NCBI GenBank assembly: GCA_023251135.1
Contig: JAHEZJ010000022.1
Span: 1 to 64,000 of the forward strand
Source: Flavobacterium sp.
Lineage (GTDB): Bacteria > Bacteroidota > Bacteroidia > Flavobacteriales > Flavobacteriaceae
Length of the DNA stretch: 64,000 nt
Direction of reading: 5' to 3'
The notes under the pieces were generated by a model. The model had not been told where the DNA came from. It made no database searches and saw only the letters and a list, made by a program, of their open reading frames with translations. Shown piece by piece: positions 39,587 to 46,548 of this stretch. The translations under genes and the position numbers were made by a program. Within the stretch, counting starts at the first letter, position 1. The number at the start of each line of letters is the position of its first letter.

Positions 39587-40837
39587 ATGGAAAAATTATT
39601 ACTTGAACTTGAGAGTGATACCATTCTCAAAGACCTATATGAAATGGATGAATGTCCACCAATAGGGCACACTCCGGCTCTAATGCATGCCTATGTCATA
39701 CGACCGGAAAACCACGGAGCTCCGGATCAGGCATTTCAGCAGGAAATTATTGCAACCCCTAAGTTAGGATTTAACGAAGTGTTGGTCAAAGTTATGGCCG
39801 CAGGAGTAAATTACAATGGTCTTTGGGCCGGATTAGGAGAACCGGCTTCCCCAACTGCCTTTCATGGCAAAGATTTTCACATAGCAGGAAGCGATGCATC
39901 CGGTATAATTTGGGAGGTTGGAGAAGGCTTAAAAAACAATCCTGAATTTAAATTTAAAATTGGTGATGAAGTCATTGTTCATTGTGGTCAAACTTGTGGG
40001 ATATGTCAGGAATGCAATGGAGGTAACCCTATGATGTGTGAATCACAAAAAATATGGGGCTACGAAACACCCTATGGTTCCTTTGCACAGTACACCAAAG
40101 TTCGTGCACAACAGTTACTACAAAAGCCAAAACACTTAACGTGGGCAGAAGCAGGAGGGTATATGCTGACTTATGCAACGGTATGGAGAATGCTTTACGG
40201 ATTTGCGCCAAACGATTTGAAACCCGGAACCAATGTATTGGTATGGGGAGGAAGTGGTGGTTTGGGAGCCACAGCGATTCAATTGATTAAACTGGCAGGA
40301 GCAAATGCGGTTGCGGTTACTTCAAGCGATGAGCGTGGAGAAAAATGTCTGGAATTGGGAGCTGTTGGTTATATTAACCGAAAAAAATTCAATTGCTGGG
40401 GAACCTTGCCTAACATTAACAACAAAGAAGAATACAAAGAATACCTAAAAGAAGTGAGGAAATTTGGAAGTGCCATTTGGGACATACTGGGTAAAAGAGT
40501 CAATCCGGATATTGTTATCGATCATATTGGTTCACAAACACTTCCGGTAAGTACCTACGTGGTGAAATCAGGAGGGATGGTCGTTTTCTGTGGCGCTACC
40601 TCAGGATTTAATATGTCATTTGATGCTTCATTTGTCTGGATGCGACAAAAAAGAATTCAGGGATCTCACTTTTCATCACTTTTTGAATTGCATCAGGCCA
40701 ATCAGCTTATTTTGCAGAAAAAGTTCCACCCCGTTATATCCGGCGAGTTTAGCTGGGACGAATTGCCATTGGCACATCAAAAAATGCTGGACAACAGTAT
40801 TGAATATGGAAATGTGGTTATCAACCTCGCTTCTTAA
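39587..40837 (+). CDS. ccr: Crotonyl-CoA carboxylase/reductase (CCR)
   Basis: 416 residues of the medium-chain dehydrogenase/reductase superfamily with the long N-terminal extension and internal features of CCRs (GVNYNGLWAGLGEPAS, HIAGSDASGI, GGSGGLGATAIQL for NADPH, ending GNVVINLAS). CCR reductively carboxylates enoyl-CoA with NADPH and CO2, crotonyl-CoA giving ethylmalonyl-CoA; cluster-borne paralogues make other alkylmalonyl-CoA extenders. With one PKS module in the cluster and no sign of a primary ethylmalonyl pathway nearby, supplying that AT is the likely role. A strong terminator ends the transcript 80 bp downstream. Strict assignment among MDR members rests on overall resemblance; I rate it high. 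Confidence 0.9.
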   Translation: MEKLLLELESDTILKDLYEMDECPPIGHTPALMHAYVIRPENHGAPDQAFQQEIIATPKLGFNEVLVKVMAAGVNYNGLWAGLGEPASPTAFHGKDFHIAGSDASGIIWEVGEGLKNNPEFKFKIGDEVIVHCGQTCGICQECNGGNPMMCESQKIWGYETPYGSFAQYTKVRAQQLLQKPKHLTWAEAGGYMLTYATVWRMLYGFAPNDLKPGTNVLVWGGSGGLGATAIQLIKLAGANAVAVTSSDERGEKCLELGAVGYINRKKFNCWGTLPNINNKEEYKEYLKEVRKFGSAIWDILGKRVNPDIVIDHIGSQTLPVSTYVVKSGGMVVFCGATSGFNMSFDASFVWMRQKRIQGSHFSSLFELHQANQLILQKKFHPVISGEFSWDELPLAHQKMLDNSIEYGNVVINLAS

Positions 40838-40917
40838 TAAAGTAGCATAAGATTATTTTACACCTACCAAAAACAGTAAAAAATCAGATTCACTAAAATA
40901 AAAAAATACTAAAACGA

Positions 40918-40955
40918 AACCTCCAAAATCTTTGTGATTCTGGAGGTTTTTTTTA
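40918..40955 (+). terminator. Intrinsic terminator after the biosynthetic cluster
   Basis: 13-bp inverted repeat with one mismatch (AACCTCCAAAATC / GATTCTGGAGGTT), 5-nt loop, followed by a run of T. It marks the end of the NRPS-PKS transcript and separates it from the AraC-type regulator. The rest of 40838-41154 shows nothing else I can call. Confidence 0.88.
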
Positions 40956-41154
40956 TGTCCAATAATTACTTTCGGGCATAATTTGTTTACTCAAATTATC
41001 GGGTTTTATAACAATTGTATGTTTTCTTCCTGAAAAAAAATTACCTTGGTAGTGAAAATAGAACCTGCTGCTGAGGCAGACTTGTTTGATACATGGTCTG
41101 GGCAGATATCAGAAGCAGTGGGTAAAAAGGATATACCAAAAAAGAGTTACAAAG

Positions 41155-42186
41155 ATGAGATCACCGAATGAACTATTATTTTTTTTTAGTGCCTTAGGGG
41201 CATTTAATGGTTTTTTACTTTCATTATATTTTGCGATCAATGCCAAAAAGAAAATTTTCACCAACTATTTTTTATCCTTGTTGTTACTGGTTTTAAGTAT
41301 CCGAATTATTAAATCGGTATTCTTCTATTTTAACCCTCACTTATCCAATACCTTCATTCAAATCGGACTTTCAGCCTGCATACTGATTGGTCCGTTTCTT
41401 TTTTTATACCTCAAATCCTACGCCCAAAATGATAAACCCAATTGGGTCAAACATGTAGTACCTTATTTGGGTATAATGACTGTTTTAGGAACCTTTTACC
41501 CTTATGTCGAACATCAGGCAATTTGGAGCAGAGGGATCGTAAGAGTCATCTATTTTCAATGGTTTCTCTACATCGTTTTATCTTTTAAATACATTCAGCC
41601 GATTATTCAAAAAATCAAAGAGAAAGAAAGTTTAAAAAAGCTGGAAGTATGGTTTTTAAGCATCTATTTTGGAGTTGCATTTGTATGGTTTGCCTACACC
41701 TTTGCTGCTTACACCTCTTATATCGTTGGGGCTTTGTCTTTCACCTTTATTTTGTACCTGATCATTTTACTTTTGGTATTCAGAAACAGTCAGGAGACTG
41801 TTTTTTTTCAGGAAAAAGAGCGATATAAAAATAAAACCATTGATCAGGAAACACTAGACCTGATCCGTCAAAAAATGACGATTATAGTCGAAAAAGAACT
41901 GTTTTTAAATCCTAATTTCACTCTTGAAGAAGCAGCAAAAGAACTGAAAGTAACCAAACACACCTTATCGCAATATGTAAACGAAGTATTAGGTAAATCC
42001 TTTTCAAACCTGATTAAAGAGTACCGAATTGAAAAAGCTAAAAGTTTATTAGAAACCGAAAAAAACTATACCATTGAAAGTTTAGGGTATGATAGCGGTT
42101 TTAATTCGAAATCAACTTTTTTTACTGCATTTAAAAAACAAACCGGTTTAACCCCCACCGAATACCAAAAACAGCACTCCAAATGA
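41155..42186 (+). CDS. Membrane-anchored AraC-family transcriptional regulator
   Basis: 343 residues from the ATG at 41155; an in-frame TTG at 41086 would extend it, but the added residues are charged and precede the first helix poorly. The N-terminal about 215 residues form six to seven hydrophobic helices. The C-terminal about 100 residues form the double helix-turn-helix AraC/XylS domain (FTLEEAAKELKVTKHTLSQYVNE, then IESLGYDSGFNSKSTFFTAFKKQTG). Such one-piece membrane AraC proteins are common in Bacteroidota. It precedes the two NTF2-like/DJ-1 genes in the same direction and may control them; control of the NRPS cluster is possible but unsupported. Confidence 0.9.
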   Translation: MRSPNELLFFFSALGAFNGFLLSLYFAINAKKKIFTNYFLSLLLLVLSIRIIKSVFFYFNPHLSNTFIQIGLSACILIGPFLFLYLKSYAQNDKPNWVKHVVPYLGIMTVLGTFYPYVEHQAIWSRGIVRVIYFQWFLYIVLSFKYIQPIIQKIKEKESLKKLEVWFLSIYFGVAFVWFAYTFAAYTSYIVGALSFTFILYLIILLLVFRNSQETVFFQEKERYKNKTIDQETLDLIRQKMTIIVEKELFLNPNFTLEEAAKELKVTKHTLSQYVNEVLGKSFSNLIKEYRIEKAKSLLETEKNYTIESLGYDSGFNSKSTFFTAFKKQTGLTPTEYQKQHSK

Positions 42187-42290
42187 GTTCTAATTTATAG
42201 AATCATACTTCAGTTTTATAATCTAAACCCCGTAAAGTAAGACTATCCCGGACATTTGCATTCATTATTAATAACCTAACAATTTTAAAA

Positions 42291-42758
42291 ATGAAAAAAG
42301 TGCTTTTGTTTATCGGATTAAGTTTATTCTTTTTTAAATCAAATGCCCAGAGTCAGAATACTGATGACGATTGGAGTCTGATTCATAAAACGCTAAATCT
42401 CTACATCGATGGTCAGGCCACCGGCGATTCAGTTATGGTAGGTCGGGCCTTCCACAGTTCGTGGCAGCTGAAAGGTTTCAGAGAAAAAGAATTCGTAGTA
42501 GTACCCAAATCGAAATATCTGGTAGGGTATAAAAAACGGGATGCCAAACCCGCTAATTGGTCGGGGAGGGTCGTTTCTGTTGACTTTACAAATAACGCGG
42601 CCAGTGCAAAAGTAGAGATTAGTACTGCAAAACTATTATTTGTAGATTATTTCAATCTGCTGAAGACCGATCAGGGCTGGTTTATTGTAGACAAAATTTC
42701 AACCCGTACCCCTCACAAAACGGTTGAAGCAGAGGTAAAACCAAAGGAGAAATCATAA
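42291..42758 (+). CDS. Secreted NTF2-like/lumazine-binding-2 family protein
   Basis: 155 residues with a signal peptide (MKKVLLFIGLSLFFFKSNAQS). The mature part has the pattern of the putative lumazine-binding (SnoaL/NTF2-like) family: an N-terminal helix (IHKTLNLYIDG) then curved strands, the last being DQGWFIVDKISTR. It is related in sequence to the C-terminal domain of the next gene, 26 bp away, so the pair probably act together. No catalytic function is known to me for this family. Confidence 0.82.
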   Translation: MKKVLLFIGLSLFFFKSNAQSQNTDDDWSLIHKTLNLYIDGQATGDSVMVGRAFHSSWQLKGFREKEFVVVPKSKYLVGYKKRDAKPANWSGRVVSVDFTNNAASAKVEISTAKLLFVDYFNLLKTDQGWFIVDKISTRTPHKTVEAEVKPKEKS

Positions 42759-42784
42759 ACTAAGACCCTATAACTTCCAGCAAA

Positions 42785-43918
42785 ATGAACAAATTAATAG
42801 TTTTAATACTGGTTTTCACAGGCCTGTATTCACAAAGTTTTTATGCACAGAAAAATATCCTGTTCGTTACCTCCAATCAGGATTATTATGAACCTACAAA
42901 AATTAGCACTGCCAATCACTTTGAAGAAATAGTAGTTCCTTATGATGTCTTCACAAAAGCAGGTTACAAAGTTGATTTTATAAGTCCAAAGGGAGGAGCA
43001 ATTCCTATTGGATATATTAACGCGTCTGACAGTATTCAAAAAAAGTATTTGTACGACAGTTGGTTTATGAACAAATTAGCACACACCCGAAAACCGGATG
43101 AGGTTGCGGCCAACCATTATTCCGCAATATTTTATAGTGGCGGAGGAGCAGCAATGTTTGGTGTAGCCGAAGATCAAACGATTCAAAAAATTGCAAGAGA
43201 AATCTATAGTAAAAACGGAGTTGTCTCGACAATTTGCCACGGTACAGCAGGCATCGCCTACTTAAGGGATGAAAATGGAGTATCACTTTATGCGGGAAAA
43301 AAGATCACAGGTTATCCGGACAAATTTGAACGTAAAGAGGAGGAATATTACAAAACATTCCCCTTTGCAATTGATAAAGCCATTACAGCCAACAAAGGCA
43401 GTTTTGTTTATTCAGACAAAGGCGGAGATGGCTTTTATAGTGTCGACGGAAGATTTGTAACAGGGCAGGACCCAAGTTCCGCCACAAAAGTGGCTAATGA
43501 GGTAGTAACATTACTCAGTAAAAACTTTAAAGAAACTAACGGCACCCATAAAAAAAGCGATTCAGATCAGATCAGGGAGACGCTTTTGGATTATATTGAG
43601 GGTACTGCAAACGGTCAGCCGGAGCGCTTGCGAAAAGCCTTTCATCCCAATTTTAATTTGTACAGCGTTGCCAATGATACTTTGTGGATCCGTTCGGGCC
43701 AAAAATATATTGCTGATATAAAAGTCGGCCAAAAATCAAATCGAATCGGACGCATTATTGCCGTCGATATCGAAAAAGATGCGGCAATCGCAAAAGCAGA
43801 AATAAAAGTACCAAACTGGCGCACTTTTACAAATTATTTTATACTGCTAAAATATGAAGGAACCTGGAAAATAATACATAAAAGTTACAGCTGGCTGGCC
43901 ACACCAAAAAAGGAATAA
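42785..43918 (+). CDS. Exported DJ-1/PfpI protein with C-terminal NTF2-like domain
   Basis: 377 residues with a signal peptide (ending YAQ). Residues about 24-245 are a DJ-1/PfpI (Hsp31-like) fold with the nucleophile-elbow Cys in STICHGTAG and a Gly-rich YSGGGAA. The last 125 residues are an NTF2/lumazine-binding-2-like domain (ETLLDYIEGTANGQPERLRKAFH ... TWKIIHKSYSW) resembling the preceding gene. Members of this superfamily include proteases, chaperones and glyoxalases, and I cannot choose among them. The secreted location and the fusion are unusual for the family. Confidence 0.85.
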   Translation: MNKLIVLILVFTGLYSQSFYAQKNILFVTSNQDYYEPTKISTANHFEEIVVPYDVFTKAGYKVDFISPKGGAIPIGYINASDSIQKKYLYDSWFMNKLAHTRKPDEVAANHYSAIFYSGGGAAMFGVAEDQTIQKIAREIYSKNGVVSTICHGTAGIAYLRDENGVSLYAGKKITGYPDKFERKEEEYYKTFPFAIDKAITANKGSFVYSDKGGDGFYSVDGRFVTGQDPSSATKVANEVVTLLSKNFKETNGTHKKSDSDQIRETLLDYIEGTANGQPERLRKAFHPNFNLYSVANDTLWIRSGQKYIADIKVGQKSNRIGRIIAVDIEKDAAIAKAEIKVPNWRTFTNYFILLKYEGTWKIIHKSYSWLATPKKE

Positions 43919-44431
43919 CCTTAAAAACATCCGCTAACAGCAGTCTGACCAGGTGGCCAATTCAATAAAAAAATATTTTTTTTCGATTAAATGCTTGGGG
44001 TAAATTTAAAAGTTAAAGATGTTGAAGGGGCACATTTGTCCAGACTGTTAGCTGTTGGTGGTAATAGAAATAGCAGATCCGAAATTTCTATTGAGGAAAA
44101 AAAACAAATCAAAACAACAAAATTCGATCTGATAACACCTATTCATTACAATACACACAGTATGAAGTGTTACGATCTCAAACTTACTTAGTTTAACCTT
44201 AACATTAAACCAAACTACATACTTACACCCCCGTAAAAAACAATTAGAGTAAATAAAAGGCCTTAAAGTGTTAGAATAGAAATGGATACAGGGTACTTTT
44301 TTTAATCAATTATAAAAATTAAAACGACATCTCAATATTAATAAATTATTAAATGACCCGCTGATAAAAATATCGATATAAGGTTTATTATACTTTTGTA
44401 AGGGTCTTCTTTAACAGTTTAAAATTACGTT
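43919..44431 (+). other. Intergenic region ahead of sigma factor
   Basis: No gene is supported here. A 66-codon open stretch at 43991-44191 lacks a recognisable family and looks accidental. An imperfect inverted match (GCTAACAG with CAGTCTG versus CAGACTG with TTAGC) spans roughly 43930-44060. The 3' end holds the promoter reported separately. Confidence 0.5.
44391..44398 (+). promoter_or_regulatory. Bacteroidota-type -7 promoter element for the ECF sigma gene
   Basis: TACTTTTG is a perfect match to the TAnnTTTG consensus and lies 33 bp before the ATG. No clear TTG is seen at the expected -33 distance, so the strength is uncertain. Confidence 0.55.
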
Positions 44432-45010
44432 ATGAGTTCTAATTTGCTAATTTGTTTACGTGCTGGTGATGATTCCAGCTTTAAAGAAATCTATGATCTG
44501 TATCACTATAAAGTATTTTGTTTTGTAAAAAAATATACGTCACAACTCGCCGATGCCGAAGATGTGACGCAAAATGTATTTATCCATCTTTGGAAATACA
44601 GAAACAAAGTAGATCCTGCTGTAGATTTAGAAGCCATTTTGTTCAAAAGTTCTAAGCAGGAGATTTCGAAATGGTACAAAAAGCAAAACAGAATTTTTTC
44701 GGTAGAAAACGATCAGTTAATCAAAGAGCTTGATATTGTATCTGAAACAGAGGATGATATTACTTCAAAACTGGAGGAAATAGAACATCTTTTAAATCAA
44801 ATACCGGCAAAAAGAAGAAAAATTTTTAGCCTTCACAAATTTGAAGACCGCAGCTATAAGGAAATTGCCGTAGAAATGGACATGTCTCAAAGTGCCGTTG
44901 CCAATCAAATTTCAAAGACATTACAGTTCCTTAGAAAAAATACTGTGAAAAACCATGAACTTTATTGGTTTGCATTATTTTTTATAAGCCAGTCAGAATT
45001 GGTTTCTTAA
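44432..45010 (+). CDS. ECF RNA polymerase sigma-70 factor (FecI-like)
   Basis: 192 residues. Region 2 is at about 15-75 (FKEIYDLYHYKVFCFVKKYT ... DVTQNVFIHLWK) and region 4 at about 115-170 (IPAKRRKIFSLHKFEDRSYKEIAVEMDMSQSAVANQI). It lies upstream of a FecR-type anti-sigma gene and an STN-bearing TonB receptor, the classic trans-envelope signalling layout in which ligand binding by the receptor releases the sigma factor. It probably controls the receptor and perhaps the genes to 54358. Confidence 0.94.
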   Translation: MSSNLLICLRAGDDSSFKEIYDLYHYKVFCFVKKYTSQLADAEDVTQNVFIHLWKYRNKVDPAVDLEAILFKSSKQEISKWYKKQNRIFSVENDQLIKELDIVSETEDDITSKLEEIEHLLNQIPAKRRKIFSLHKFEDRSYKEIAVEMDMSQSAVANQISKTLQFLRKNTVKNHELYWFALFFISQSELVS

Positions 45011-45192
45011 TGCTGTCTTTTCCCCTTCTAGATCTTAATTTACCTCAAAATTTAAGTAATGATAATCTTCTGTTGGATTAAGAAAAGGTTAACAGTAATG
45101 TTGTCCCGTGATATTTAATAGACTGAAAATCTAATGTAGTTGAATCGATAAAATTCATACCTGATTTTTAAACATTAAATGTTAATTGTAAA

Positions 45193-46041
45193 ATGAAATC
45201 CAGAAAATTAAGAGAAGAGTGGAATGCAATACCTAACAGAGGAATTCTTCCAAACGAAACTAAATCGCGTATGTGGGATAACATACGTATTGCAACAGTT
45301 GACCGATATAAAAGCTTTTATAATTGGACGGCAGTTGCCTGTATTGTATTTATTTTTTCTATTACAAGTTATCAGATATTCACGCAAGTCAATAAAAATA
45401 AGATTGAAGTTGCCGTTACCAAAACATTCAATGACGATATCCGCCTTTTATGCTTATCAGATGGAACGAGAGTATGGCTTAATGAAAATTCAGAAATTGG
45501 ATATCCCGTTCAGTTTGCAAAAAATGAAAGGTTAGTAACTTTAAAGGGAGAGGCTTTTTTTGAAGTCAAACGTGATCCTTCCCGACCATTTATTATTACA
45601 TCAGGAACAATAAAAACCACTGTTTTAGGAACATCATTTAATGTAAAAGCATACGATGAGAGCAAACCGGAAGTAAATGTGAGAACCGGTAAAGTACAGG
45701 TTGAAAGTCTGAAAAATACAGTTTTACTCGAAAGAGGCGATAAGGTAGTTTACAGACCCGATAATTTGTTACTTCAGAAACAAAAAACGAACGTATTAGA
45801 ACCGGAATGGAAAAAGGTCTTGATATATGTGGATGGATTGACCTTGGAAGAAGTTTTAACCAAACTAAAGACAGATCACCAATTTGAGGTAAACTATCTC
45901 ACAGCGGATTTAAAAAACCTGACAATCAAAGGAACTCTTGATACCCGACAAGGTTTGTATGAGATGCTTCAAACCATAGCTTTTGCTCTCGAAATTAAAA
46001 TCAGATCGACGGGCAATAATACTTACTTAGTCAGCAAATAA
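45193..46041 (+). CDS. FecR-family anti-sigma factor
   Basis: 282 residues. A short cytoplasmic N-terminus is followed by one membrane helix (WTAVACIVFIFSITSYQIF) and a periplasmic FecR domain (EAFFEVKRDPSRPFIITSG, TVLGTSFNVKAY, VRTGKVQV), then a C-terminal DUF4974-like region (LTLEEVLTKLKTDHQFEVNY). It should hold the sigma factor at the membrane and sense the STN domain of the receptor. A gap of 182 bp separates it from the sigma gene. Confidence 0.94.
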   Translation: MKSRKLREEWNAIPNRGILPNETKSRMWDNIRIATVDRYKSFYNWTAVACIVFIFSITSYQIFTQVNKNKIEVAVTKTFNDDIRLLCLSDGTRVWLNENSEIGYPVQFAKNERLVTLKGEAFFEVKRDPSRPFIITSGTIKTTVLGTSFNVKAYDESKPEVNVRTGKVQVESLKNTVLLERGDKVVYRPDNLLLQKQKTNVLEPEWKKVLIYVDGLTLEEVLTKLKTDHQFEVNYLTADLKNLTIKGTLDTRQGLYEMLQTIAFALEIKIRSTGNNTYLVSK

Positions 46042-46188
46042 GCCAACACAAATTTATTGAAAAACGATTGTCGCTCAAACAAGTATTCCAAACTTACATT
46101 TTAGCGACAGGATGCCTGCTGAATTTCTGCAGCAACATTACCCTAAAATACAAATTAAATTAATTACACAAACTAACAATCATCAATT

Positions 46189-46548
46189 ATGAACAATTGC
46201 ATTTCCAGGCAATTTGCCTTTTGGATTTTATTTTTTGGTTTTTTTCTCGGAATAAACACAATTTACGCACAAACCGGAACAGTATCGGTTGATTTTAAAA
46301 ATTCATCACCTCAAAAAGTTATCGATAACTTAAAATCCCGCACGCCTTATCAATTTGTCTATCAAAAGGATCTCGATTTAAGTTTACCTCTTATTACCCT
46401 TAAAAAAGAAAATGTTTCAATAGATGAAATTTTAAGTGATTTACAAACGCTGACAAACTTAAATTTCAGAAGAAATGAAAATAATATAGCCGTAAATAGT
46501 AAAGAATCGGCTAAAAAAAAAAGAAAGGAAAAATCACAGGTAAAGTAG
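46189..46548 (+). CDS. TonB-dependent receptor, N-terminal STN fragment (frameshifted)
   Basis: 119 residues: signal peptide (ending IYAQ) and an STN domain (VDFKNSSPQKVIDNLKSRT ... LKKENVSIDEILSDL), which in FecA-type receptors contacts FecR. The frame ends shortly after an A10 run at 46513-46522. The receptor body continues in the -1 frame from that run, so this and the next feature are two halves of one gene. Either the gene is broken, the run is miscalled, or slippage at the A-run fuses the halves. Confidence 0.85.
   Translation: MNNCISRQFAFWILFFGFFLGINTIYAQTGTVSVDFKNSSPQKVIDNLKSRTPYQFVYQKDLDLSLPLITLKKENVSIDEILSDLQTLTNLNFRRNENNIAVNSKESAKKKRKEKSQVK

Noticed and set aside
1..40855. Calling the product a siderophore
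   Set aside because: Beta-OH-Asp, a receptor-like barrel and PvdE/PvdQ-like proteins hint at it, but no catechol, hydroxamate or iron-regulation gene is visible; left open.
41086..41154. Upstream TTG start for the AraC-family gene
   Set aside because: The added 23 residues are charged and unlike the family's N-terminus, which starts with a membrane helix; the ATG at 41155 fits better.
43991..44191. 66-codon open frame on the + strand
   Set aside because: No family, irregular composition, no start signal, and it sits in a gap rich in inverted matches; treated as accidental.
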